Below are positions 35,408 to 43,822 of a stretch of DNA of 64,000 nt, piece after piece. This DNA comes from a bacterium (lineage in GTDB: Bacteria > Desulfobacterota > DSWW01). Below the pieces are notes generated by a model that worked only from the letters and a program-made list of their open reading frames with translations, had not been told where the DNA came from and did not search any database. The position numbers and the translations under genes were made by a program. Positions within the stretch are counted from its first letter, which is position 1. The number at the start of each line of letters is the position of its first letter. The stretch spans positions 1-64,000 of the forward strand of contig JANQFG010000151.1 in the NCBI GenBank assembly GCA_028277985.1, given 5' to 3'.

Positions 35408-36613
35408 ATGCAGCGGGCCCGAAAATCTCCTGCCGGCAATGTTCGCACCGGGCTGGAGATTCTTATCGACAGGGAAAAGAACAATCTCAAGGGCGCCCGG
35501 GTCGCGTTGCTTGCACACGCCGCCTCTGTGACCGGGGCCGTTCAATATGCCTGGGACGCCCTGTCCGGCCCGTCCGGGCTCCGGCTGGAGGCCCTTTTCA
35601 GCCCTGAGCACGGACTCATGGGGACGCACCAGGACATGGAGGGTGTGAGCAGGCAGATGGACCTGCAATGCGAAGGGGTGCCCGTATACAGCCTCTACGG
35701 GGAGGATATCGCGTCTTTGCGTCCCACCCCGGACATGCTGAAGGGTGTGGACGTGCTGCTCGTCGATTTGCAGGATGTGGGGAGCCGCTACTACACGTAT
35801 GTGTACACGCTCTCCTACTGCATGGAAGCCTGCAGGGATGCAGGCATCGAGGTCTGGGTCCTGGACCGGCCGAACCCCATCGGCGGGACCTCCCTCGAGG
35901 GCAACCTCGTCTCTGCCGGGTTCCGTTCTTTCGTGGGCAGATATCCCTTGCCCGTCCGTCACGGTATGACCATCGGGGAACTCGCCTGGATGATGAACGA
36001 GGTCTTCGACATCGCCTGTTCGCTCAAACCGGTGCCCATGGAGGGGTGGGAGAGAGGCATGTGGTTCGACCAGACCGGATTGCCCTGGGTCCTGCCGTCC
36101 CCCAACATGCCCACTCTGGGCACGGCCACCGTATACCCCGGCGGCTGTCTGCTCGAGGGGACGAACCTGAGCGAGGGCAGGGGAACGACCCGCCCTTTCG
36201 AGATCGTGGGAGCCCCCTGGATCGATCCCGAGGTGTTTGCTCGAAGTTTGAACGAGGCCGGCCTCCCCGGAGTCCGGTTCCGCCCCCTCTGCTACCGGCC
36301 GACCTTCCACAAGTACGCCGGAGAGACCTGCGGTGGTGTCGAGATCCACGTCGTGGATCGTGAGGAATTCCTGCCCTTCCTGACCGGGGTTCACCTCATA
36401 TGCGCAGCGGCCGGGCTCTGGCCGGATTCATTCGACTGGAGACGGGAATCCTACGAGTTCGAAATCGATCGCCCCGCGATCGACCTTCTTGCCGGAGGCC
36501 CCTGGCTTCGGGAAAGGGTCGAGGGAAATCAGGACCCGTCCGGTGTGCAGGAAGAATGGGAAGAGCCGCTCGAAGAGTTCCGAACCCTCCGGAATCGTTA
36601 CTTGTTGTACTAG
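35408..36613 (+). CDS. DUF1343 protein, NamZ-type exo-beta-N-acetylmuramidase candidate
   Basis: 401 residues. ATG at 35408 with GGGAGGT five bases upstream; the open frame reaches 35237 without a better site. DUF1343/YbbC pattern: ALFSPEHGLMGTHQDME, VDVLLVDLQDVGSRYYTYVY, VLDRPNPIGG, and a Gly-rich GTTRPFEIVGAPWIDPE. The characterised relative NamZ releases terminal MurNAc from muropeptides. No signal peptide was recognised, so a cytoplasmic site is possible. It is the nearest gene upstream of the dcw cluster but has its own terminator-like region after it. Confidence 0.85.
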   Translation: MQRARKSPAGNVRTGLEILIDREKNNLKGARVALLAHAASVTGAVQYAWDALSGPSGLRLEALFSPEHGLMGTHQDMEGVSRQMDLQCEGVPVYSLYGEDIASLRPTPDMLKGVDVLLVDLQDVGSRYYTYVYTLSYCMEACRDAGIEVWVLDRPNPIGGTSLEGNLVSAGFRSFVGRYPLPVRHGMTIGELAWMMNEVFDIACSLKPVPMEGWERGMWFDQTGLPWVLPSPNMPTLGTATVYPGGCLLEGTNLSEGRGTTRPFEIVGAPWIDPEVFARSLNEAGLPGVRFRPLCYRPTFHKYAGETCGGVEIHVVDREEFLPFLTGVHLICAAAGLWPDSFDWRRESYEFEIDRPAIDLLAGGPWLRERVEGNQDPSGVQEEWEEPLEEFRTLRNRYLLY

Positions 36614-36909
36614 AGTCGATGGAGCCGGTCGCTCCATAGGGTCTGTGTCCCGTCCCGGAAATCCGGCACAACGAATCTCTGGGTGCCCTCAATTTCAGGG
36701 CAATCCTGTGGAAAGCGATTTCCGGGACGGCAGACCGGCCTGAAACAAGGCCGGGAAATCAACCCCTGTTCTGCCGGTGGCCCCCTGTTCCTGCAATCAA
36801 CCCCTGTTTTGCTCGAGGTCTCCCACTTTCGACCACTCCCCCCGTCCCACCTCATACCCCTGATTCGAGGCACTATTCTTAATATATATTAAAAAAAATA
36901 AGAAATGGC

Positions 36910-36939
36910 TTGACACCCCTTTCTAGATTGGGGTTTAAT
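36910..36939 (+). promoter_or_regulatory. Strong predicted promoter of the dcw cluster
   Basis: Perfect TTGACA (36910-36915), an 18-base spacer and TTTAAT (36934-36939). An AT-rich, UP-element-like tract lies directly upstream (36879-36905). It is about 84 bases before mraZ. Confidence 0.65.
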
Positions 36940-36975
36940 GGCCCACAATGTGGGGCGAAGTGGTAGAGAGTGGAA
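36929..36975 (+). promoter_or_regulatory. mraZ: MraZ-box-like TGG repeat array
   Basis: TGG triplets begin at 36929, 36939, 36951, 36961 and 36971, with spacings 10, 12, 10, 10. The first and third read TGGGG. Known MraZ operators are TGGGN direct repeats spaced about ten bases at the mraZ promoter, so this array over the -10 and start site is a candidate autoregulatory operator. Only two of five units match the full consensus. Confidence 0.5.
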
Positions 36976-37022
36976 GAGGCCTAACTAACCGAACAAAATC
37001 AACTAACTGAGCACAATATCTC

Positions 37023-37484
37023 ATGCCAAGCTTTCGCGGTCAATTCTCCCATACCTTGGACAAGAAGGGAAGAGTCAGCATCCCGGTCCGCTTTCGGGAG
37101 ATCCTGCGAGCCCAATACGACGATCAGCTGGTTCTCTCCCCGAGGGACTCGGGCTGCATACGGGCATATCCGCTGCTCGAGTGGGAGAGGTTGGAGGAAA
37201 ATCTCAAGAAATTCAATAAGTTCAGCAGGACCGTGGACAATTTCAAGCGGATGCTTTTCTCATCGGCCCAGGATTGCACGTTGGACGCTCAGGGCAGGAT
37301 CCTGGTGCACCCGGAGCTTCGCGATAGGGCCGGACTCGGTGAAAAGGTGCTGTTTGTCGGGATGATGGAGTGTTTCGAAATCTGGAATCGCGAGAGTTTT
37401 CTCGAGGAGTTTACCCCCACGGGTGACAAGATTCTGGAGATCGAAGAGGAGCTCGCCAGACTGGCCGAAAAGCAGGGAATCTGA
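37023..37484 (+). CDS. mraZ: MraZ transcriptional regulator
   Basis: 153 residues. Two swapped-hairpin AbrB-like repeats: FRGQFSHTLDKKGRVSIPVR near the start and DCTLDAQGRILVHPELR in the second half, each with the DxxGR signature. MraZ forms a ring, binds the direct repeats upstream of its own gene and represses the dcw operon. The C-terminal ~25 residues are a Glu-rich helix. It is the first gene of the cluster and no ribosome site is evident before the ATG. Confidence 0.95.
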   Translation: MPSFRGQFSHTLDKKGRVSIPVRFREILRAQYDDQLVLSPRDSGCIRAYPLLEWERLEENLKKFNKFSRTVDNFKRMLFSSAQDCTLDAQGRILVHPELRDRAGLGEKVLFVGMMECFEIWNRESFLEEFTPTGDKILEIEEELARLAEKQGI

Positions 37485-37534
37485 ACCATTCCTACCGGCC
37501 TCAAGGGGGAGTAGGAAGAGAATGTCGGATCCAG

Positions 37535-38473
37535 ATGCCTCACTATCATACGCCGATCATGCTGGAGGAGATCGTCGGGTTCCTCGATCCTTCGCCCGGG
37601 AAGGTCTACCTGGACGGAACCGTGGGGACAGGAGGACACACCGAGGCGATCCTCGAGAGAAGCAAGCCAACGGGAAGGGTGATCGGAATCGACACCGATG
37701 CTGAATCCATCGAGATCGCACGTGAAAGGCTGGCCCCCTACGCCGGCCGAGCCCTCCTGGTGCATGGTCGGTACGACCAGGCCCGGGACATCCTTTCCCG
37801 AAAAGGCCTGTCAAAGGTGCACGGCGCGTTGCTCGACCTCGGCATCTCACGCGTGCAGTTGGAGATGCCGGACAGGGGATTCAGTTTTTCGAGACAGGGC
37901 CCCTTGGATATGCGGATGGACAGGACATCCGGAACCCCTGCAAGCAGGTTCCTCCAAGACCTGCCGGAGGAAGAGTTGGCGCTTCTCTTCCGAACCTACG
38001 GTGAGGAGCGTTGGGCCCGCAGGATCGCGAGGTCCATCGTAAGGAGCAGAAAAGAGAAGCGCGAGCTCTCGACCACCAAGGATCTCGTCGACGCCATCTT
38101 CAGAGCCCTTCCACGCCAGTCCCGTCGGACACGGATTCATCCGGCAACCCGAGTGTTTCAGGCCCTTCGAATCGCGGTCAACCGGGAGCTGGAGTCCCTC
38201 GAGGCATTTCTCGAAGATCTGCCGGACATCCTTCACGCGGGGGGACGTTGCTGCATCCTGTCTTTTCATTCCCTCGAGGACCGGATCGTCAAGCAACGGT
38301 TCCGTGCCTATGAGAAGGGGTCTCCCCGCTCAGGCACGGCCGAGGAGGAGGCAGGCGAGGCATGCCCGGTGCTCCGCCAGGTACGCAAGAAGGTGCTGCG
38401 CCCGGAGAGGGAAGAGACTCGGCGCAACCCCCTTTCACGGAGCGCAAAGCTTCGAGTGGCCGAACGGCTTTGA
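37535..38473 (+). CDS. rsmH: 16S rRNA (cytosine-1402 N4) methyltransferase
   Basis: 312 residues of standard length. SAM site VYLDGTVGTGGHTEAILE, then GALLDLGISRVQLEMPDRGF, and the C-terminal family ending RCCILSFHSLEDRIVKQRF. It methylates C1402 of 16S rRNA in the decoding site. The order mraZ-rsmH-ftsL is standard. Start ATG begins the conserved HYHTPIMLEEI stretch. Confidence 0.96.
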   Translation: MPHYHTPIMLEEIVGFLDPSPGKVYLDGTVGTGGHTEAILERSKPTGRVIGIDTDAESIEIARERLAPYAGRALLVHGRYDQARDILSRKGLSKVHGALLDLGISRVQLEMPDRGFSFSRQGPLDMRMDRTSGTPASRFLQDLPEEELALLFRTYGEERWARRIARSIVRSRKEKRELSTTKDLVDAIFRALPRQSRRTRIHPATRVFQALRIAVNRELESLEAFLEDLPDILHAGGRCCILSFHSLEDRIVKQRFRAYEKGSPRSGTAEEEAGEACPVLRQVRKKVLRPEREETRRNPLSRSAKLRVAERL

Positions 38474-38493
38474 GTCAGGGAGCCCCATAGGAA

Positions 38494-38838
38494 ATGGGTA
38501 GACCGACAAGCGGAAAATGGATGGAGATCTTGGGCGCCCAGGTGATTCGGCTTCCCAACTCGAAGGGGCAGGGAGGTCGGTGGGTCGGTCATCTCGTGGC
38601 CGGCCTGCTGCTCCTGGTCGCTGCAGCCCTGCTGGCCAGCTGGGTTCACGTGCAGTACATCGCGGTTCGTTACAAATACTCCCGGGCCTACGACGTGCGG
38701 CAGCAGCGCGTACAGATCCGGGACGCCCTGGAGATCGAACGTCAGATGCTTCGAAGGCCGGAAAGGATCATCACGATTGCTGAGAACGATCTAGGAATGC
38801 GAATGCCTCAGATTGGCGAACGGGTGATTCTGGAATGA
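38494..38838 (+). CDS. ftsL: Cell division protein FtsL
   Basis: 114 residues. A short basic cytoplasmic tail, one membrane helix (HLVAGLLLLVAAALLASWV) and a periplasmic coiled region. The end matches the FtsL pattern: RPERIITIAENDLGMRMPQ. FtsL forms a complex with FtsB and FtsQ that activates septal synthesis by FtsWI. Assigned by position between rsmH and ftsI as well as by layout. Its stop overlaps the ftsI start by ATGA. Confidence 0.9.
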   Translation: MGRPTSGKWMEILGAQVIRLPNSKGQGGRWVGHLVAGLLLLVAAALLASWVHVQYIAVRYKYSRAYDVRQQRVQIRDALEIERQMLRRPERIITIAENDLGMRMPQIGERVILE

Positions 38839-40847
38839 AAGCGATCGACCCGACTCTGCGCAGAAGGATCTATGCACTGCTGAGCCTCTTCGTGCTCGCG
38901 ATTGCGGTGCTGATGACGGGTCTGTATCGGCACCAGGTCACCCGGCGGGATCACCATATTGCATGGGCCGACCGGCAACAGCTCCAGCCGATTCGACTGA
39001 TCCCGTTGCGCGGGAAGATCCTGGACCGGAGAGGTGCACCCCTGGCGGTCAGCCTGGAAGCAGGCTCCCTGTTTTCACACCCCGCCTCTGTGAAGGATCC
39101 GGCAAGGGCGGCGGACCTGCTGGCCCCTCATCTGGGGATGGATGAGAGGAGCCTCCGCGAGAAACTCTCGCAGCCCCTGTCCTTTGTCTGGCTGGCCCGA
39201 CAGCTTCCTATGAACAAGGCCGAGGCGATCCGGAAGCTCGAGTTGCGCGGGATCGGCGTGGAAAAGGAGGGCAAGCGCTACTACCCGAACCGGGACCTTG
39301 CCGCAAACGTGATCGGCTTCGTGGGCGTCGACTCGCAGGGGTTGGAGGGCCTGGAGCTTTACTACGAACAGCGCATGCGCGGCGGGCAGGCGAGCCTGCT
39401 CCTGCAGCGGGACGCGCGAGGCAGGTTGCTCTGGCAGGAGATGGCCGGTGCCACCGACCCCTCCCGGGGCAGCCAGATCGTGCTTACCCTGGATCTGCGG
39501 ATACAGTTTGCAGCCGAACGCGCGCTTCGGCAAGCCCTCGATGAATCGAAGGCCACCTCCGGTTCTGCGATCGTCCTGGATCCCCGGTCCGGAGAAGTGC
39601 TTGCCATGGCGTGTGTGCCCACCTTCAACCCGAACCGGTTTCGCGCGTACGGACCCGGCTGGTGGCGAAATCGACCCATCACCGACACCTTCGAGCCCGG
39701 CTCGACGGTCAAGCCCTTTCTTCTGGCTGCGACGATCGAGGAGGACCTGGTGTCGGAGGAGATGACCTTCGATTGCGAGAAAGGCGAATACCGTTTCGGA
39801 GGGCATCGGATTCACGACATGAAGCCCCATGAGGAGCTGACCGCCCTCGAGGTGATTACCCATTCCAGCAACATAGGCGCCACCAAGATGGCCGAGCTGC
39901 TGGGGCCCCAGTCCTGGTGGGAGTACCTGAGCGGGTTCGGGTTCGGCAGGAGGACCGGAATCGACCTGCCCGGAGAGGTGGGAGGCACCCTGAGGTCGTG
40001 GAAGGACTGGGCAAAGGTGGCTCTGGGGACACACTCGTTCGGACACGGCTTCTCCGTGACGACGCTCCAGATGGCAACGGCATTCTCCTCGCTCGCCAAC
40101 GGAGGGTTCCTGTTGGAGCCCTACGTGGTGCAGGAGATCCTGGACGAGACCGGCAGGTCCCTGGAGGCCCGGCAGCCGCGGGTCGCGCGCAGGGTCATCT
40201 CCAAGGGGACAGCCCGGCGCGTCCTGGACGTTCTGGAGGAGGTGGTCGAGAGCGGCACGGGGAAGAAGGCGCAAATCCCCGGTTTCCGGGTCGCCGGCAA
40301 GACGGGCACTGCCCAGCGCTACGATCCGGAACTCGGCCGGTACACCGACGAGCGGCCCGTGGTCTCCTTTGTCGGTATTGTGCCTGCGGGGGACCCGCAG
40401 ATGGTCATCGCCGTCGTGTTGAACGGTCCCGAAGGACAGGCCTCAGGAGGAGGTACTGCCGCGCCCGTGTTCCGGGAGATCGCCCGCTCGGCCCTCCACT
40501 ACCGCCAGGTGCAGAGCGACGGACCCCTGTTGGCGGAAAGGGGCGGCGAGGTTCGGCGCGGCACGGTCGAACCGCTCGAAGAGGAGCAGGCTTCGCATGG
40601 TACCGATGCTCCCCGGGTGACCGAGCGGGGCGACTGGATGATGCCGGATGTTCGGTCCTTGCCGTTGCGAGCAGCGCTGAGGGCCCTGGAAGGTCTTCCG
40701 GTCAAGATTCAGGTGGAAGGCTCGGGAAGGATTCTGGGGCAGGACCCGCTGCCCGGCTCTATTGTTCAGACGGGTCAGGCAATCCGCCTAGCAGGCCTGC
40801 CCAGGGGGCGGGTCGTTTCTGACAACATGGAAGCGAGGAAGAAGTGA
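38835..40847 (+). CDS. ftsI: Septal peptidoglycan transpeptidase (penicillin-binding protein) with PASTA domain
   Basis: 670 residues. One N-terminal membrane helix (IYALLSLFVLAIAVLMTGLY), a class B dimerisation domain, then the transpeptidase with SxxK in FEPGSTVKPF, SxN in ITHSSNIGA and KTGT in VAGKTGTAQ. The last ~60 residues (MMPDVRSLPLRAALRALEG to RLAG) form a PASTA domain, a form more often seen in Gram-positives and SpoVD but also in some deltaproteobacteria. Cross-links septal murein. A GTGA overlap couples it to murE. Confidence 0.95.
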   Translation: MKAIDPTLRRRIYALLSLFVLAIAVLMTGLYRHQVTRRDHHIAWADRQQLQPIRLIPLRGKILDRRGAPLAVSLEAGSLFSHPASVKDPARAADLLAPHLGMDERSLREKLSQPLSFVWLARQLPMNKAEAIRKLELRGIGVEKEGKRYYPNRDLAANVIGFVGVDSQGLEGLELYYEQRMRGGQASLLLQRDARGRLLWQEMAGATDPSRGSQIVLTLDLRIQFAAERALRQALDESKATSGSAIVLDPRSGEVLAMACVPTFNPNRFRAYGPGWWRNRPITDTFEPGSTVKPFLLAATIEEDLVSEEMTFDCEKGEYRFGGHRIHDMKPHEELTALEVITHSSNIGATKMAELLGPQSWWEYLSGFGFGRRTGIDLPGEVGGTLRSWKDWAKVALGTHSFGHGFSVTTLQMATAFSSLANGGFLLEPYVVQEILDETGRSLEARQPRVARRVISKGTARRVLDVLEEVVESGTGKKAQIPGFRVAGKTGTAQRYDPELGRYTDERPVVSFVGIVPAGDPQMVIAVVLNGPEGQASGGGTAAPVFREIARSALHYRQVQSDGPLLAERGGEVRRGTVEPLEEEQASHGTDAPRVTERGDWMMPDVRSLPLRAALRALEGLPVKIQVEGSGRILGQDPLPGSIVQTGQAIRLAGLPRGRVVSDNMEARKK

Positions 40848-42385
40848 AGCTGGAGACGCTCTTCCAGGGACAAGAGGGAATCAGGATCCAGGGGGACTCC
40901 TCATCGGAGATCCTCGACCTGGTCTATGACTCCCGCAAGGTGACCCCCGGGTCGCTCTTCTTCGCCCTGCCCGGAGAGAACGTGGATGGGCTGGCATTCG
41001 TACAGGAGGCTCTGGGCAGAGGTGCCCATGCCGTTGTGGTTCCGGAGGGATCCTCGGTGGCAGCGCAAGCCGTCCTCGTCGAGGCCTCGGACATACGGAA
41101 GACCATGGCCCATACGGCCTGCAGGTTTTTCGGGAATCCTTCCAGCGAGCTCGAGCTGCTCGGCGTTACCGGAACCAACGGCAAGACGACCTTCACCTAT
41201 CTCATGGAATCGATCCTCCGTCATGCCGGGTCCCACCCGGGCGTGATCGGCACGGTCTCCTACCGATACGGGCGGGAGAGCCGGTATCCAGCGAACACGA
41301 CACCCGAGTCGGTGGACCTGCAGCGGATCCTTCGGGAGATGGTGCAGGCGGGTGTTACCCACGTGGTGCTGGAAGTGTCGTCCCACGGCCTGGACTTTCA
41401 TCGGGTCGAGGCCAGCCACTTCTCCTGCGGAGTGTTCACCATGCTTGGCCGGGACCACCTGGATCACCACGGGGGTATGGAGGAGTACTTCGCATCCAAG
41501 GCACGTTTCTTCACGGAGATCCTTCCCCGTTCCACGGCAAAGTCTCCGAAAGCGGTCCTGAACCTGGATGATCCTTACGGCCGGCGACTTCAAGACATGA
41601 CGCCAGTCTCGGTGATCTCCGTCGGATCGGAAGAGGAACTCGACTATCGGCTCGAATGGGCGACTTGTGATCGGGGCGGAACCTCGGTGGAGATTCGAAC
41701 CCCGGGTGGCGCACTCGAGCTCGCAAGCCCCCTGCTCGCCAAGGTGAACGCGATGAACATCCTGATGGCCGCCGCCACCTCGGATGCCCTTGGAATCGAG
41801 GCCCTGGCGATAGCCCGAGGGGTCGAGGCGCTCGAGAGGATTCCCGGCAGGCTCGATCCCATCCCAACGGAAAAGGGGTTTCTGGTGCTGGTGGACTACG
41901 CGCATACGCCCGATGCGCTCGATCGGGCGCTCGGCAGCCTGCGCGATCTCACGCCCGGGCGCCTCATCACGGTTTTCGGCTGTGGCGGCGACCGCGATCG
42001 GGGGAAGCGCCCGGAAATGGGCAGGGCTGCGGCCCGGTGGAGCGATCTCGTCCTGGTGACCTCGGACAATCCGAGGACGGAGTCGCCGGAGGCGATCATC
42101 GAGGAGATTCTGGTGGGGGTCCGTGATGAGGGAATCCCCTCCTGTGAGCCGACGGAGATCGGCGAGACGCGGCCCGGGTGCAAGGCATTCAGCCCGGTGA
42201 CCGATCGACGGCAGGCGATTCGACGGGCGGTGAGCATCGCGAAAGAAGGGGACACCGTGGTGATTGCCGGCAAAGGCCATGAAGAAGTTCAGATTCTGGG
42301 TGGCGAGAGAGTCCCTTTCCGGGATGGTGAGGAGGTGGTGCGTGCTCTCCGTGGGATTGGAAACAGGGAGTCGGCCCTTGGTTGA
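40844..42385 (+). CDS. murE: UDP-MurNAc-tripeptide ligase (meso-DAP-adding type)
   Basis: 513 residues, GTG start overlapping the ftsI stop. Mur ligase P-loop GVTGTNGKTTFTYLMES, the VSSHGLDFHRVE region and LVDYAHTPDAL. The C-terminal DNPR motif (TSDNPRTESPEAIIEE) marks addition of meso-diaminopimelate rather than lysine. This agrees with lysA at the window end, which uses the same pool. The adjacent murF is coupled through an overlap. Confidence 0.96.
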   Translation: MKLETLFQGQEGIRIQGDSSSEILDLVYDSRKVTPGSLFFALPGENVDGLAFVQEALGRGAHAVVVPEGSSVAAQAVLVEASDIRKTMAHTACRFFGNPSSELELLGVTGTNGKTTFTYLMESILRHAGSHPGVIGTVSYRYGRESRYPANTTPESVDLQRILREMVQAGVTHVVLEVSSHGLDFHRVEASHFSCGVFTMLGRDHLDHHGGMEEYFASKARFFTEILPRSTAKSPKAVLNLDDPYGRRLQDMTPVSVISVGSEEELDYRLEWATCDRGGTSVEIRTPGGALELASPLLAKVNAMNILMAAATSDALGIEALAIARGVEALERIPGRLDPIPTEKGFLVLVDYAHTPDALDRALGSLRDLTPGRLITVFGCGGDRDRGKRPEMGRAAARWSDLVLVTSDNPRTESPEAIIEEILVGVRDEGIPSCEPTEIGETRPGCKAFSPVTDRRQAIRRAVSIAKEGDTVVIAGKGHEEVQILGGERVPFRDGEEVVRALRGIGNRESALG

Positions 42386-43799
42386 CCCGTACGAAGGAAT
42401 TGCCCTGAGCGATGTCGTGGCCTTTACCGGAGGCCGGGACGTGGCAGGGTTCGAGGAGTGTGTGTTTCCCCACGTGTCCACCGACTCCAGGACCCTGGAT
42501 GCGGGGGACCTCTTCGTTGCCCTGCAAGGGGAGAGATATGACGGGCACGGTTTCGTCGAGGGCGCGCTCGAGCGTGGAGCACGGGGACTGCTCGTGGAGA
42601 GGGCGCCGTCCGAGGAACTGCTGGGCAAATACGAGGCAGCCGTCGTGGTCGTGCCCGACAGCCTGCAGGCCCTGGGGGACCTTGCGGCCGGATGGAGACG
42701 CAAGTTCTCCGCCCCTGTCGGTGTTCTGACCGGGAGCAATGGAAAGACGACCACCAAAGAGATGACCATGGCGATCCTGCGGCTCTGCTTTTCCTGCCTG
42801 TGGAGCCCGGGGAATTTCAACAACCGCATCGGCCTGCCCTTGACCTTGTTGATGCTCAGGCCGGAGCACGAACGGGTGGTCCTCGAGATGGGGATGAACG
42901 AACCGGGCGAGATCCGGGCGCTCACCCGGATCGCGCAGCCTCAGGCGGGCGCTCTGCTGAACGTGGGGCCTGCCCACCTGGAGCGCTTTGTCACGATCGA
43001 GGCGGTGGCCGAGGCGAAGGGGGAGATGTTGGGGGCCATGTCCCCGGAAGCGGTTTTCGTGTTCAACCGGGACGACCCCCTCGTGCTCGCCCTTTCCGAA
43101 CGGTGGAAGGGACGCAAAACGAGCTTCGGATTCGAAGAAGATGCCGGGGTCCGGCTCCTCGAAGCCCAGGAACTCGGGTCCGTCCAGAAGATGCGGATCT
43201 CTGTTCTGGGGAACGAGGTGGCGACCGAGATCCATCTTCCGGGGCGGCACAACTTGACCAACGCCCTTGCGGCGGTCGCCCTTTCCTCCGCCCTTGGCGC
43301 CCCGCTGGAGGCGATCGAGGAGGGGTTGGCCCGCTTCCAGACGATGCAGGGGCGCTTTGCGGTTCGTATGTACGAGGACTTCACGATCGTGGATGACAGC
43401 TACAACGCCAACCCGGCGTCGATGGAATCGGCGCTGGAGACGCTCTGCGCGGTCAGCGGTGATGCAGCCCGCATGCTCGTGTTGGGGGATATGCTCGAGC
43501 TCGGTGACTTCAGCGAGGAAGCGCATAGCGAGCTTGGTAGAAAAGCGGCCCGTGTCGAGCCCTCCCTCCTGTGTATCACCGGTGACTACGCGGACTGGGT
43601 CAAGCAGGGTGCAGGTGAGCAGGGACTGCCGGAGGAGCGGATCGTCCTGTTCGAAGACGTGCAAAGCGTGGCACAGGAGATTTTGGCGAAGATGAAGGGA
43701 GGCGAGTGGGTCCTCATCAAGGGGTCTCGCGGCATGGCCCTGGAGAGGGTCGTCGAGGAGCTTCACCGCCAGGGGAAGCCCCTTGACGAGGAAGCGTAG
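42378..43799 (+). CDS. murF: UDP-MurNAc-tripeptide-D-Ala-D-Ala ligase
   Basis: 473 residues from a TTG at 42378, which overlaps the murE stop and has AGGGAG seven bases upstream. The frame is open back to 42264, but those codons lie inside murE and do not match the family. P-loop VLTGSNGKTTTKEMTMAIL, then NFNNRIGLPLTLL, and IVDDSYNANPASMESALE. It adds D-Ala-D-Ala to complete the pentapeptide. mraY normally follows; here murD begins only 23 bases after the stop. Confidence 0.93.
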   Translation: MVDPYEGIALSDVVAFTGGRDVAGFEECVFPHVSTDSRTLDAGDLFVALQGERYDGHGFVEGALERGARGLLVERAPSEELLGKYEAAVVVVPDSLQALGDLAAGWRRKFSAPVGVLTGSNGKTTTKEMTMAILRLCFSCLWSPGNFNNRIGLPLTLLMLRPEHERVVLEMGMNEPGEIRALTRIAQPQAGALLNVGPAHLERFVTIEAVAEAKGEMLGAMSPEAVFVFNRDDPLVLALSERWKGRKTSFGFEEDAGVRLLEAQELGSVQKMRISVLGNEVATEIHLPGRHNLTNALAAVALSSALGAPLEAIEEGLARFQTMQGRFAVRMYEDFTIVDDSYNANPASMESALETLCAVSGDAARMLVLGDMLELGDFSEEAHSELGRKAARVEPSLLCITGDYADWVKQGAGEQGLPEERIVLFEDVQSVAQEILAKMKGGEWVLIKGSRGMALERVVEELHRQGKPLDEEA

Positions 43800-43822
43800 G
43801 TGCGTGTCTGAGGGAGGCATGG

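Larger units (their letters stand above)
36614..37022. other. 409-base region before the dcw cluster, with nested hairpins and repeats
   Basis: A 7-bp hairpin ATGGAGC/GCTCCAT (36619-36637) sits after the DUF1343 stop and may end transcription, though it has no T-run. A 14-bp perfect stem (36650-36663 with 36717-36730) encloses a second hairpin TGCCCT/AGGGCA (36684-36702). An 18-base direct repeat starting AATCAACCCCTGTT occurs at 36757 and 36795. A 14-base AT palindrome lies at 36879-36892 just before the promoter. No gene is seen. Confidence 0.55.

Noticed and set aside
42264-42377. An upstream start for murF
   Set aside because: The extra codons lie inside murE and match no MurF N-terminus. 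The TTG at 42378 has a ribosome site.
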